Origin: Tildeniella torsiva UHER 1998/13D
GTDB taxonomy: Bacteria; Cyanobacteriota; Cyanobacteriia; Phormidesmidales; Phormidesmidaceae
Direction of reading: 5' to 3'
DNA: 64,000 nt
Assembly: GCA_019358835.1 (NCBI GenBank)
Contig: JAHHIH010000015.1
Span: 1-64,000, forward strand
Of this stretch, positions 34,200 to 45,760 are shown piece by piece. Within the stretch, counting starts at the first letter, position 1, and each line of letters starts with the position of its first letter. The notes under the pieces are model-generated. The model had not been told where the DNA came from, did not search any database, and was given only the letters and a program-made list of their open reading frames with translations. A program made the position numbers and the translations under genes.

Positions 34200-35366
34200 C
34201 TAGATGTGCTGCTCTAATAGTTCTGCGATCGCTCGGTGCTCCACGGGCGGCACCAGCGGAAACTCCTGGCGGGTGTCGGTAATCAGCCAGTCGAGGGCGG
34301 CGGCCTTCATGTCGATGGAAGCGCCGGTTTTATCTACGCAGTAGCGGCCAAACACCAGCTTGTCCACCAGGCGCACACCGGGGCCAATGCGCGAATATTC
34401 GAAGATTACGCTCCTGTCAACGATCGCCCCCCGGCAGATCGAACAGTTGTTGCCGATAGCGCTGGGGCCAATGATGGTGGCCCCGTCTTCGATGTGGGTC
34501 ATGCCGCCGATGTAGACCGGCCCTTCGATGTTGACCTTGTCCCAATTGGCCTTGACGTTGAGACCCACGTAGACGCCGGGGCGAATTTCCTGCCCAGGAA
34601 TATCCACCAGGTTGACTACCCCGGTGAGCACGTCTTGAATGGCGCGCCAGTAGTCGGGCACCTTGCCGATATCGACCCACTCGAACTCCATGGGAATGCC
34701 GTAAAACGGTGCGCCGTTGGCGACTAGACTGGGCAGCAGGTCGCCGCCAATGTCGAACGACACCCCCGAGGGAATGTAGTCAAACACCTCGGGCTCAAAG
34801 ATGTAGATGCCGGTGTTGATTTCGGTGCTGAGGGCCTCTTCTACCGAGGGCTTTTCTTGGAACGACTTGACGCGCCCTTCGGGGTCGGTGACCACTACCC
34901 CATAGCTGGGCACCTGCTTGAGAGGCACGGTCTTGGTGATAATGGTGGCGATCGAGCCCTTCTCGCGGTGGCGACGCACGGCCTCCGTCAGGTCGAGGTC
35001 GATCAGTGCGTCGCCGCAGAGCACCACAAAGGTGTCGTCAAAAAAGGGCGAGAAGTCTTGAATCTTGCGCATCCCACCGGCGGAGCCGATGGCGTCGCCC
35101 ACCAGTTCGCCATTTTCTTCAATGCGGCCCTCAAAGGAATAGGCGAGTTCGACGCCAAAGCGCTGACCATCGCGAAAATACCCCTCAATTTCGTTGGCCA
35201 GGTGGCTGACGTTGACCATAATCTGGTCAAACCCGTGCTGGCGAAGCAGTTCGAGCAAAAACTCCATTACCGGCTTCTGCATGATCGGAATCATGGGTTT
35301 GGGAATGGTGTAGGTGATCGGCCGCACACGGGTGCCTTTACCGGCAGCCAAGATCATGGCTTTCAT
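34200..35366 (-). CDS. cugP: UDP-glucose pyrophosphorylase, cyanobacterial CugP type
   Basis: 388 residues: an N-terminal nucleotidyltransferase domain (about 1-235) with signature G9-KGTRVRP and K23, then a left-handed beta-helix tail (about 250-345). It closely fits my recollection of the cyanobacterial protein CugP (Synechocystis slr0207), which makes UDP-glucose in place of the GalU-type enzyme: VNVSHLANEIEGYFRDGQRF, GSAGGMRKIQDFSPFFDDTF, FQEKPSVEEALSTEINTGIY, FEWVDIGKVPDYWRAI. It lies alone on its transcript with a terminator hairpin downstream. A GDP-mannose pyrophosphorylase annotation is the usual alternative, but the end-to-end resemblance favours CugP. Confidence 0.82.
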   Translation of the reverse strand: MKAMILAAGKGTRVRPITYTIPKPMIPIMQKPVMEFLLELLRQHGFDQIMVNVSHLANEIEGYFRDGQRFGVELAYSFEGRIEENGELVGDAIGSAGGMRKIQDFSPFFDDTFVVLCGDALIDLDLTEAVRRHREKGSIATIITKTVPLKQVPSYGVVVTDPEGRVKSFQEKPSVEEALSTEINTGIYIFEPEVFDYIPSGVSFDIGGDLLPSLVANGAPFYGIPMEFEWVDIGKVPDYWRAIQDVLTGVVNLVDIPGQEIRPGVYVGLNVKANWDKVNIEGPVYIGGMTHIEDGATIIGPSAIGNNCSICRGAIVDRSVIFEYSRIGPGVRLVDKLVFGRYCVDKTGASIDMKAAALDWLITDTRQEFPLVPPVEHRAIAELLEQHI

Positions 35367-35637
35367 ACAAATAGGATCCTTAATTTATGGGGTTAGATCT
35401 GTAGCAGAGCAGATTGCGCATTGAGACCATGGCCAGCCTACCCAGAAAAGGCTGGAAACAACGTCTATCCAAACCAATGAGTCTCTCGGGCCGGTCTTTG
35501 ACTATCGCACTCGGCCATGCTAACAGCGTCTCCAACCAGAGCACCGCTAACCCATTGGCCTTCAAGGAGTTATTACACTCTCTTTAAAATACCCCGGCCA
35601 ACCTGGAAACGGTAGCCTGCATCAGTCTCTCGCTGCC

Positions 35638-36504
35638 TCAGTCAGGCAGAATAAAGGCCGGCAGTTCGGCCTCTGCTGCGGTAAGGGGGGCGCGGTTAAG
35701 GTTTCTGACCCGCAAATCGCCGTAGAACTGGTCTTGACCCAGCTCTACCTTTGACTGGGCTGAGAGAAACAGAAGGCCCCAAAACACGCCCACCTTCTCG
35801 TGTACCGCAGCGGCGTGGGGGGTTTCAAAGTCATGGGCGTCTTCGAGATCGGCGGGCTTAAACTGGGGCCAGTGCTCCAGCAGCAGCTCAAAGTCGATCC
35901 ACAGAGTGTCGCTCCCCAACTCGTCCCAGTACTGGTCGAGGAAGGCTTCGAGGGCGGCGGCAATTTCGGAGAGATTTTCCTGGTGGGCGAGCTGAGCGAT
36001 CGCCCGTACCGCCTGGCGCTGGGGCTGGGGCCTGGCCCGGCGCGCCCGCAGGCGAGGAGTGTGGTCGGCCATCACCGTGGCCATGGTTTCGAGCTGCTGA
36101 ATTAGCTCGTGGAGGGTGACCTGCCGCCGCTGGGGAATGGGGGCGACGGCGCGGCGGTGTAGGTGCCGCTCCAGGTTGCGGGGCAGGGGCACCAGGTCAG
36201 GAATGTCTTCTTCCCAGGCTTCTTCGGGGTTGGCTTCGGCCTCGGCCTCGGCTTCGGCCCGCACCATGGTGTCGGCCTTGAGCAGCACCAGCATGGAGGC
36301 GTAGAGAAACCCCTGGCCCGACTCTGACAGGTTGGCCTCGTAGGGGGTGCGGCCCTGGCTGGCTAAAGCCTCGGCCTGGCTCTTGAGCAGCGACAAAAAG
36401 CGATCGATCACGTCGATCACCTTGACATCCCAAGGGTCGATTTCGCCCTGATCGGCCAGGTCGATGAGAAATGCGATCGCAGTTTGTGCCAGGGATGACG
36501 ACAT
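35638..36504 (-). CDS. scpA: segregation and condensation protein A (ScpA)
   Basis: Kleisin subunit of the bacterial SMC complex, 288 residues. The N-terminal pattern DLADQGEIDPWDVKVIDVID is the ScpA signature. The middle is acidic and highly variable, with an Ala/Glu tract (AEAEAEAEANPEEAWEEDIP) typical of the linker, and the C-terminal winged-helix part ends VGVFWGLLFLSAQSKVELGQ, which contacts the SMC head. ScpB and SMC genes are not in the window. It stands alone between cugP and the LapA-domain gene. Confidence 0.85.
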   Translation of the reverse strand: MSSSLAQTAIAFLIDLADQGEIDPWDVKVIDVIDRFLSLLKSQAEALASQGRTPYEANLSESGQGFLYASMLVLLKADTMVRAEAEAEAEANPEEAWEEDIPDLVPLPRNLERHLHRRAVAPIPQRRQVTLHELIQQLETMATVMADHTPRLRARRARPQPQRQAVRAIAQLAHQENLSEIAAALEAFLDQYWDELGSDTLWIDFELLLEHWPQFKPADLEDAHDFETPHAAAVHEKVGVFWGLLFLSAQSKVELGQDQFYGDLRVRNLNRAPLTAAEAELPAFILPD

Positions 36505-36615
36505 GGGCTGGTGGATGGACCGCCTGAAGAGGGTTGTTGCTTGAGACGGTAGAATTTGCCCTATCTTAACGAACTATCCTCCATCCATTCGTCAAACCGG
36601 CTGGTGCGATCGCTA

Positions 36616-36963
36616 TTAGGCCACGACCTCACCGTCTTCGACCTGAGCAGCGGGCAACATTAAGCTTTGCTCTTCGAGCTTAACCTGGTAGCGCTGTACA
36701 TCCTGCTCCAGCTCCTGAATGCGAACTTCGCGCTGCTGCACCTGCTTGCCGAAGGACATGTAGCCCTGTACCTGCGCCCAGACGCTAAACACCCAGGCAA
36801 ACACCGCCCCAATGCCCATGGCAATAATCAGCTCGACACAGAGGGGTGCTTCTATATCCATACCCGGCGCAACGTGAATTAGCACCCGCTCAGTATTCTC
36901 AATGCCAAATAGCACCAGGGCTAGGGCAATCACAAAAATAACGACGAAATTTATCTGCCTCAT
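36616..36963 (-). CDS. LapA/DUF1049-domain membrane protein
   Basis: About 115 residues from the ATG at 36963 (MRQINFVVIFVIALALVLFG), preferred over one nine codons upstream because GGAGG lies nine bases before it. Two membrane helices (about 5-23 and 43-63) with NTERVLIHVAP between them are typical of the LapA-type fold. A coiled coil follows at about 70-100 (VQQREVRIQELEQDVQRYQV). In proteobacteria LapA acts with LapB in LPS control; in cyanobacteria the role is unknown. Confidence 0.8.
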   Translation of the reverse strand: MRQINFVVIFVIALALVLFGIENTERVLIHVAPGMDIEAPLCVELIIAMGIGAVFAWVFSVWAQVQGYMSFGKQVQQREVRIQELEQDVQRYQVKLEEQSLMLPAAQVEDGEVVA

Positions 36964-37117
36964 GGCTCTGGGCCTCCCATCGCTGGTCAAAATCGCTAGG
37001 TCTATGCTAAGTCCAGCTCGGAATCTATGGTTCCCTACAGGTAGAACTCCACTTCTGGACTTAGATAAGGTTATTTAACCAGGCTGGGTTTTATTTTGGG
37101 GAAAGGTTTTTAGGAAA

Positions 37118-37171
37118 GGGGAGTAGGGAGTGAGGGGGTGGGGAGTAGGGGAGTGCGGGAGGTGAGGGAGA
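37118..37171 (+). repeat. G-rich GGGGAGTRGGG tract with quadruplex potential
   Basis: At least eight runs of three or more G separated by AGTA, AGTGA, T or similar. The same motif family occurs at 47605-47643, 56957-56989 (C-rich orientation), 59146-59178 and 61278-61322. It lies just beyond the stop of the DUF3153 gene. Confidence 0.6.
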
Positions 37172-37183
37172 TGGGGAACCCGA

Positions 37184-38071
37184 TCATGGGGTGGGGGACT
37201 TGGGTTTGAAGATGCGGTAGCGGAGGCTGTAGCCTGCCAGCACTAGGGCGGCGATGCCGAGGGTGCCGAGGGCGATCGCGTTGGGCAGCCAGAAGGTGGC
37301 ATCTATAGTCGTGATCTTTCCAGGTTCAAGCGACCAGATGGCTCCGGTGGCGTCCTGGGTCAGGGGCGGTGTGGCGGTGGGGGCAAGGCTGGCTAGCCCC
37401 CAGGGCACTTGCAGGCGAAAGCGCAGGTCTGCCCAGGGGGCTAGATCGGTTGAATCATCCTCGTTGGTAGGGAGCTGGTGCAGGTCGAGGGTATAGGTGA
37501 GGTGGGTGCGGCTGGCCAGCAGCCAGTTGGTTTGGTCGATGTCTAAAGCAAAAGGGACGGGTTCCCAGCCGGGTAGTTGTAGGTAGGTGGGGCGGTCTGC
37601 GGGGGGTGGTTCCTCGGCGGTGACGGATTTGATGTCTGAGGCGGCACTAGCAAAGAGCTGGCGAAAGCGATCGCCCAGGTCAGCCGCCGTACCAAAGGGC
37701 ACGGTGAGGGTGACGGTCTGGGGGGTTTGGCTGAGCTGGCCACCGAGGGGGCGCGATCGCACCTTTAGCTCCTCTAGCCAGGGTTCGAGGGTGGGCTGGG
37801 CTAGGGCGGCACCGCGATCGCTCAAATCAATCGTCTGGGAAATTTGGCCGTGGCTCTGGTGGTCAAAGCGCAAGGTGAGGTCGTAGCGCAGGCAGCCGCT
37901 CAGCAGCAGGGGCAGGGCCAGCAGCAGCAGCGTTTTCCGGAGGAATACTCGTTTTGAATCGGTACCCGTTTCTGGGATGCCGTAGGCTTTACGCTGCGCG
38001 AATCGCCTCAGCAGCTGGCGAACAAATTGCATTGGCTTGCGGTTAACCCCAGCGTGCTGTGCCAAAATCAC
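37184..38071 (-). CDS. DUF3153 lipoprotein, cyanobacterial/plastid family
   Basis: 295 residues as opened at 38071; an ATG at codon 14 is an alternative. The N-terminal 46 residues are basic and precede a hydrophobic stretch with a lipobox, LLLSGC60, then LRYDLTLRFDHQSHGQISQT, the DUF3153 pattern. The C-terminus has a membrane helix (about 268-286) and a short basic tail. The long region before the lipobox is unusual and may mean that the true start is internal. Function unknown. It is divergent from the calcium ATPase gene. Confidence 0.7.
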   Translation of the reverse strand: MILAQHAGVNRKPMQFVRQLLRRFAQRKAYGIPETGTDSKRVFLRKTLLLLALPLLLSGCLRYDLTLRFDHQSHGQISQTIDLSDRGAALAQPTLEPWLEELKVRSRPLGGQLSQTPQTVTLTVPFGTAADLGDRFRQLFASAASDIKSVTAEEPPPADRPTYLQLPGWEPVPFALDIDQTNWLLASRTHLTYTLDLHQLPTNEDDSTDLAPWADLRFRLQVPWGLASLAPTATPPLTQDATGAIWSLEPGKITTIDATFWLPNAIALGTLGIAALVLAGYSLRYRIFKPKSPTP

Positions 38072-38162
38072 TCCAAAATATCAATCTTTGTGGGCAGTTC
38101 CGTAGCTCTGGCCAAGGCTATACCATTAGAGCGGTAGATCCAACGGTAGCCGGTAGCGTTGC

Positions 38163-40964
<2,802 letters not shown>

Positions 40965-41015
40965 AACTATTCACTACTCACTTGTACATAACTGAAGCAT
41001 TGCCAAACACTCTCT

Positions 41016-41396
41016 ATGATTCAATGGCGAGATATGGAGCTGTTTCGTGGCATAGACCTCAACGATAGTTGTGTTTTGAGCTGGGAAGTAGAGCCAACAC
41101 AGTTAGTTTTTGAGCTAGATGTAAGTGTATGGCCTGAATCACAGTTTTACAGAACGCCAAAACCAAATGAATATACTTGCTACAGAACTGCCCGGCTCAT
41201 ATTTCGAGGTTATGAGAAGATTTCTGGACTACACGCAATGAGCGATGTAAGGCCAACTGTAGATCTAGATAATACAGTTGACTACGGTAATATCGATGCC
41301 TTAAGTCAGGAAGAAAAAATGATCCGAGTGTATGGTGACTTTGGAGAAGTTGAGATACAAGGTGGTAATTTCGATCTCGAATTTGACGAAATATAG
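41016..41396 (+). CDS. hypothetical protein in AT-rich patch
   Basis: 126 residues, no signal or membrane segment, mixed alpha/beta content (VLSWEVEPTQLVFELDVSVW, RLIFRGYEKISGL) and an acidic end (GGNFDLEFDEI). I do not recognise the family; size and composition are compatible with small immunity-like proteins of accessory regions, but nothing proves it. Base composition is clearly lower in GC than the pacL gene 51 bases upstream, suggesting acquisition. The VapBC module follows on the same strand. Confidence 0.55.
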   Translation: MIQWRDMELFRGIDLNDSCVLSWEVEPTQLVFELDVSVWPESQFYRTPKPNEYTCYRTARLIFRGYEKISGLHAMSDVRPTVDLDNTVDYGNIDALSQEEKMIRVYGDFGEVEIQGGNFDLEFDEI

Positions 41397-41508
41397 CTAT
41401 TTGTTTAGAGGAGAGGACATTTCCTGAAGTTTGATTGTCAACACTGTCTAAGAAGTTTAATTCTCAGGTCAACTAAAATGGCAGGCAGCCCCCCTCCATC
41501 TTTTAGCT

Positions 41509-41754
41509 ATGTTTAGCATCATCGTCACCGACAACGGGCAAATCACGTTGCCTGACGAGATCCGTCAGCATCTCAAACTCGTCAGCGGCAGTCGGGTCGA
41601 GTTTGTCATTGACGAAAGTGGACAAGTCAAAATCTTGCCCCTCACCGTTGCCGTAGAAACCTTGTCAGGCATCCTGCATCGGCCCAACATTTCCCCCTCC
41701 ACCCAAGATGACATGGATGTCGCCATCTCCGAGGGAGCTAATGATTGGGCTTGA
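41509..41754 (+). CDS. vapB: VapB-type antitoxin, SpoVT/AbrB fold
   Basis: 81 residues. The swapped-hairpin DNA-binding segment reads VTDNGQITLPDEIRQHLKLV, then VEFVIDESGQVKIL, followed by a toxin-binding tail (about 47-81) that ends DDMDVAISEGANDWA. Its last 14 bases overlap the start of the PIN toxin gene, the usual arrangement for translational coupling. It would repress its own promoter and neutralise VapC. Confidence 0.85.
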   Translation: MFSIIVTDNGQITLPDEIRQHLKLVSGSRVEFVIDESGQVKILPLTVAVETLSGILHRPNISPSTQDDMDVAISEGANDWA

Positions 41755-42130
41755 TACCAACATCCTGGTTCGCTATCTCACCCGCGACGACGAGCCGCAA
41801 TGGCAGCAAGCCTCTGAGGTAATTCAGCAAAATCAACCCTGCTTTATTGCCAACATCGTCTTGTGCGAACTGGTTTGGGTGCTCAGAGGTGCCAACTATC
41901 GCTTTCAAAAAGCTGAGGTGATCGGCATTATAGAAGCCATGCTCCACAGCGCTGCTTTTGAATTTGAGAGCCGCTCAACACTTGATCAAGCTCTTCAGCA
42001 ATACAAACAGGGCAAAGCAGATCTTTCTGATTACCTGATTGGGGCTATTTCTCGGCAAGCGGGTTGCACAGAAACCGTCAGCTTCGACGGTAAATTGAGG
42101 GGAGAAAGAGGATTTCAGTGCTTGGATTAA
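41741..42130 (+). CDS. vapC: VapC-type PIN-domain ribonuclease toxin
   Basis: About 129 residues from the ATG at 41741, chosen because GAGGGAG precedes it and MIGLDTNILVRYL is the canonical PIN opening. The acidic site is complete: D5, E43 in CELVWVLRG, D94 in KADLSDYLI and D116 in VSFDGKL. VapC toxins cleave specific RNAs when freed from VapB. Partner of the AbrB-fold antitoxin upstream. A MITE lies 120 bases downstream. Confidence 0.88.
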   Translation: MIGLDTNILVRYLTRDDEPQWQQASEVIQQNQPCFIANIVLCELVWVLRGANYRFQKAEVIGIIEAMLHSAAFEFESRSTLDQALQQYKQGKADLSDYLIGAISRQAGCTETVSFDGKLRGERGFQCLD

Positions 42131-42430
42131 TTTCTCCAGCTAACACTGCGTAGTTACGGACGCACAACGTTGATGTGTTCCCAAAGCTGCCTATCGCCGC
42201 TGATCTCAATCGTTAATTCTTCCTCAAATCGCCAGCACCTTGCCTTCATGGAAAATCAGGCGTTGCTGATTCTAGGTATGAAGCAAGGGCTAAACGCATT
42301 GAGGACTCATTTAGAATTCCACAAGTTCATACTACTATTCAGCAACGCCGAAAATCATTAGGCTTAGGGGAGCCTAGTTGGCGTCGTCGAGGCCAGTGTC
42401 GTCCATTGCCGTAGGGCTATAAAATCTGGG
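42131..42430. other. gene-free spacer with a MITE between vapC and ureB
   Basis: Three hundred bases between convergent genes. Its only structured content is the MITE at 42251-42357; a 63-codon rightward frame across it looks fortuitous. There is no trace of ureC after ureB in this stretch. Confidence 0.6.
42251..42357. mobile_element. 91-bp MITE with 8-bp target-site duplication
   Basis: Terminal inverted repeats of 24 bases at 42259-42282 and 42326-42349 share 19 positions, including the outer GGCGTTGCTGA. Both ends are flanked by the identical octamer GAAAATCA (42251-42258 and 42350-42357), an exact target duplication. The 43-base interior has no coding capacity. The ends resemble IS5-family termini of the IS903 kind (GGnnTTGnTGAAT), so an IS of that type elsewhere in the genome may mobilise it; the family assignment is tentative. 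Confidence 0.85.
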
Positions 42431-42736
42431 CTACAGCGCCCCTTCGACTTGGGCATTAAACCCGTACACCCGTCGCTCCCCCGCTAACGGCACCAAAGTT
42501 ACGTCACGCTCATCGCCCGGCTCAAACCGCACCGCAGTCCCCGCTGGTATATCCAGCCGCATACCTCGCGTCTGGTTACGGTCGAAGCTCAGCGCCGCGT
42601 TGACCTCAAAAAAGTGAAAGTGGGAGCCAACTTGAATGGGGCGATCGCCCGTATTGGCCACCGCCAGCGTCACTGTTTCCTTACCGGCATTTAGCTCGAT
42701 CTCACCCTCAGCGGGCAGCAGTTCTCCGGGAATCAT
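42431..42736 (-). CDS. ureB: urease beta subunit
   Basis: 101 residues, full length for the family: [40 protein letters not shown], and [20 protein letters not shown] are all hallmark stretches. UreB packs with UreA and the catalytic UreC in the urease trimer. AGGAGG lies eight bases before its ATG, inside the end of the S41 gene, which it overlaps by four bases (ATGA). No ureC follows; the minus-strand sequence after it is the MITE spacer and then vapC on the other strand. Confidence 0.95.
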   Translation of the reverse strand: MIPGELLPAEGEIELNAGKETVTLAVANTGDRPIQVGSHFHFFEVNAALSFDRNQTRGMRLDIPAGTAVRFEPGDERDVTLVPLAGERRVYGFNAQVEGAL

Positions 42737-43791
42737 GTGGGGCCTCCTAGGTTGGCAATCAGATCTTGGCGCTTTTGCTGGAGCGATCGCTCAACTCTGG
42801 GCAGGGTTTCCTCCAGCTCGCGGCGGGCCACCCCCTCAGCTCCTGCTTCCAGCAGATGGTTGAGGGCCATCAGATGGGCTGTATCGAGGGCCGTTTCCGC
42901 TGGCACCTTAACGGTGGGGAGCACCCCCGTACCATCCCAGTTTTTTCCGGTGACAGGGTTGATCGCCTGACCTGTGGGCATAAACACCCAAAAGTGGTCG
43001 TGCAGGCGGAAACCACGCCCCGGATTGGCCCCACCGCGCGTGGTTTCGCCCACTACGGCCCCGCGCTTCAGCACTTGCAGGTTGTAGGCAAACTCCTCCG
43101 CCGCTGAGAAGGTTTCAGGGCTGGTGAGGGCAAAGACAGGCTTGTCGAGGTAGCGTTGCCCCGGCACGTAGGGCACCGTCCACCACTGGTGGGTTTCGTC
43201 GGTCTCGCTCCAGTACAGGTCGTTGAGGTGAACGGGTGGGTGGGCGGGGAGTAGGTAGCTGCACAGCAGCGTCACCATGGCCGGAGAGCCCCCCTGGTTG
43301 TGGCGCAGATCAAAGATCAGGGCGTCGGTGTGGGCCACCAGGGTCATGGCAGCCGCTAGGGCATCGCCCGCAAACTCCGGCGGCTCAAAGCTAAACAGCT
43401 GGATATATCCAACGTTGCCCGGTAGGCGCTCAACCTTGTTCAAGTCAAAATTGCGGCGGCGGCTGGCCTGATGCTGGCGCTCGATTTCCTCAGCGCTAGG
43501 AGTTAGATCAGGCTCAATGTGGGGCAGGGGGGCGGGGCTAAAGTGCAGTCTCAGGTTGCGATCGCCGCTCATCTCTTGCAGCTGGGCCGTCAGCGTATCC
43601 GCCAGCTGCTGCCCGCCCTGAATATCGCCGTAGCCGCCCGACTCCAGGCGCTGCTCAAGGTCGGCCTGAATTTTTTCGGCCACCTCTGGAAACACATAGG
43701 CATCAAGCTGGGTGACCAGGGCTCCCAGTACGGCCTCGATCGCATCAGCATCCAGCACAATATCCCCTGGGTTAGAGCCAGAAACAGCCAT
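42733..43791 (-). CDS. S41-family peptidase between urease subunit genes
   Basis: 352 residues, no signal peptide, so probably cytoplasmic. An N-terminal helical domain (about 12-75) is followed by an S41 core with [35 protein letters not shown], and the nucleophile S229 in [13 protein letters not shown], then E249 in VVGETTRGG. This matches the IRBP/tricorn-like S41 branch without a PDZ domain. It overlaps ureB by four bases and starts eight bases after the ureA stop, so it is embedded in the urease operon. A role in urease maturation or turnover is possible but purely inferred from position. Confidence 0.85.
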   Translation of the reverse strand: MAVSGSNPGDIVLDADAIEAVLGALVTQLDAYVFPEVAEKIQADLEQRLESGGYGDIQGGQQLADTLTAQLQEMSGDRNLRLHFSPAPLPHIEPDLTPSAEEIERQHQASRRRNFDLNKVERLPGNVGYIQLFSFEPPEFAGDALAAAMTLVAHTDALIFDLRHNQGGSPAMVTLLCSYLLPAHPPVHLNDLYWSETDETHQWWTVPYVPGQRYLDKPVFALTSPETFSAAEEFAYNLQVLKRGAVVGETTRGGANPGRGFRLHDHFWVFMPTGQAINPVTGKNWDGTGVLPTVKVPAETALDTAHLMALNHLLEAGAEGVARRELEETLPRVERSLQQKRQDLIANLGGPT

Positions 43792-43799
43792 GGGTCGCC

Positions 43800-44102
43800 C
43801 TACCGAATGGGTTCGTGAACCGTAACCAGTTTGGTGCCGTCGGGGAAGGTGGCTTCCACCTGCACATCGTGAATCATCTCCGCCACCCCGTCCATCACAT
43901 CGGCCCGGCTCAGCAGGGTGGTGCCGTAGCTCATCAGGTCGGCTACGGTGCGGCCATCCCGCGCGCCCTCGAGAATGGCCGCAGAAATATAGGCGACGGC
44001 TTCGGGGTGGTTGAGCTTCAGCCCTCGGTCTTTGCGGCGTTCAGCCACCAGGGCAGCGGTAAAAATCAGCAGCTTGTCTTTTTCCTGGGGGGTCAGTTGC
44101 AT
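43800..44102 (-). CDS. ureA: urease gamma subunit
   Basis: 100 residues, exact family length: [55 protein letters not shown], and [20 protein letters not shown]. Small structural subunit of urease, which hydrolyses urea to ammonia and carbamate. It is the first gene of the ureA-S41-ureB unit. No ureD is directly upstream; the next gene is divergent. Confidence 0.95.
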   Translation of the reverse strand: MQLTPQEKDKLLIFTAALVAERRKDRGLKLNHPEAVAYISAAILEGARDGRTVADLMSYGTTLLSRADVMDGVAEMIHDVQVEATFPDGTKLVTVHEPIR

Positions 44103-44343
44103 GGGGCGAGATGCGATCGCAGGGTACAGAGCTAACCGTAAGCTTTCAAGGTTTTGGGCGGCTTGTCAACCAATGCCCTCATCTGACTGAGTTCTAGCCC
44201 GACTGAGTTCTGGCTTCAAAATTAAAGCTTAAGCCATCGGCGCTAGGGTAATAACTACGTTAGCCTGCTGGTGAGCAACAATCAAAACGTTCTGACTGTC
44301 TAGCCCCGAGACCCGCTAGTCCCCCACTTGGTACCCCCTGCCT

Positions 44344-45099
44344 ATGACCGCGCCGCAGCTTGAGATCTTAGCCGACAAGCCTGCCCTGGTGCAGCGGGCC
44401 CTGACCCTGGTGGTCGAGGCCATCCACAGCGCCGTAGCCGACCACGACTACTGCACCCTGGCCCTGGCCGGTGGCAGCACCCCCAAGCCTCTCTACAGCG
44501 GCCTGGCCGAGCAAGACCTGCCCTGGGAAAAGCTCTACATTTTTTGGGGCGACGAGCGCTACGTGCCCCTCGACCACCCCGACAGCAACGGGGGCATGGC
44601 CAAGGCCGCCTGGCTCGACCGGGTGCCCATTCCGCCCGACCACCTGCTCTATGCTCCTACACTGGAGGGCGACCCAGCGGCCTCGGCCCGCCAGTATGAG
44701 GCAATGGTCAAGTCAATTTTTGGCGGACTCCAGGGCCTTGGCCCCAGTCAGGTGCCCCGCTTTGACCTAATTTTGCTGGGCATGGGCGATGACGGCCACA
44801 CCGCGTCCCTCTTTCCCCAAACCGATGCCCTAGGGGTAGACGACCACCTGGTTACCGTAGGCTACAAGGGCAGCGACCCCCGCCTAACCTTTACTGTGCC
44901 GCTCATTAACCACAGCCACCGGGTGATATTTTTGGTCGCTGGGGCCGACAAGCAAGCTGCTCTCACCCAGGTGTTTACCCCCAACGGCGACGACGCGGCC
45001 TACCCCTCCCGACTGGTGCGTCCCCAGGGTGAGCTGCGCTGGTTGCTCGACCGCTCAGCGGTGGGCGACCTCGACCTGGCCTCAATGTCCACCAGCTAA
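44344..45099 (+). CDS. pgl: 6-phosphogluconolactonase
   Basis: Oxidative pentose phosphate pathway enzyme hydrolysing 6-phosphogluconolactone, DevB type, 251 residues. Family marks: LALAGGSTPKPLYSGLAEQD, IFWGDERYVPLDHPDSNGGM, and LILLGMGDDGHTASLFPQT. It begins with ATG at 44344 and is monocistronic; the FHA-domain gene follows after 184 bases. Confidence 0.93.
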   Translation: MTAPQLEILADKPALVQRALTLVVEAIHSAVADHDYCTLALAGGSTPKPLYSGLAEQDLPWEKLYIFWGDERYVPLDHPDSNGGMAKAAWLDRVPIPPDHLLYAPTLEGDPAASARQYEAMVKSIFGGLQGLGPSQVPRFDLILLGMGDDGHTASLFPQTDALGVDDHLVTVGYKGSDPRLTFTVPLINHSHRVIFLVAGADKQAALTQVFTPNGDDAAYPSRLVRPQGELRWLLDRSAVGDLDLASMSTS

Positions 45100-45283
45100 A
45101 GCTTTGAAGTAGGGGTTGCACTCCTCTCCGAATTGCCGCAGCACTGAACTATTATCTAAGCAGGCTGCTCGACAGTCCTGGGACTAGATGGCACCTACCG
45201 ACCGTTAGCGGCTGGAATCCTAAACTGGGGGTTGGGCTCCGTCAGACTCTTCTATGATTAGACACTACAGGGATCGTTTTTGA

Positions 45284-45730
45284 TTGAGTAATGTGATTAC
45301 CCTCTCGCTGCTCCATCCTCTCCACAAAACTCCGGTGCAAAGCTGGTCTTTTGATCAAGAATCGGTGATTCGCATTGGTCGATCGACCGACAACAACGTG
45401 GTTCTGTACAGCGCTGTGGTCTCTCGCCACCACGTTGAGATTCACCGCACCGACACAGGCTGGGAGGTTAAAAGTATTGGCACCAACGGCACCTACCTCG
45501 ACGGTCGGCGCATTTCTGAGGTCACTGTAGAAGACGGCATTGTCATTCGCCTGGCGCGATCGGGGCCCAATATTCAAATTCACATGTCCGAAGAAAAGCG
45601 CGATCCCCTCAAGGAGCTGCTGAGCCGTCGCCGCATCGAAGACGCCAAAGATCTAGACCACGGCACCCAGAGCGAACCCCACAGGGACGAGAGCGTTTTA
45701 CCCCATCAAACTACCGTCATCAATCCCTAG
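45284..45730 (+). CDS. FHA-domain protein
   Basis: About 148 residues. A forkhead-associated phosphothreonine-binding domain covers about 20-105: VIRIGRSTDNNVVLYSAVVS, the RHHVEI element and TNGTYLDGRRI are the conserved binding loops. A charged tail follows. The frame opens with TTG at 45284, which has GGGA ten bases ahead; a GTG three codons later is an alternative, and no ATG is available. A strong terminator follows at 45761. It probably docks to a Ser/Thr-kinase-phosphorylated partner. Confidence 0.8.
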   Translation: MSNVITLSLLHPLHKTPVQSWSFDQESVIRIGRSTDNNVVLYSAVVSRHHVEIHRTDTGWEVKSIGTNGTYLDGRRISEVTVEDGIVIRLARSGPNIQIHMSEEKRDPLKELLSRRRIEDAKDLDHGTQSEPHRDESVLPHQTTVINP

Positions 45731-45760
45731 GGCAGAACGGTTTGGTGGGCTGACAAGCCC

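Noticed and set aside
42170-42361. 63-codon frame in the spacer after vapC
   Set aside because: It runs through the MITE ends and target duplication, so it is a by-product of the repeat.
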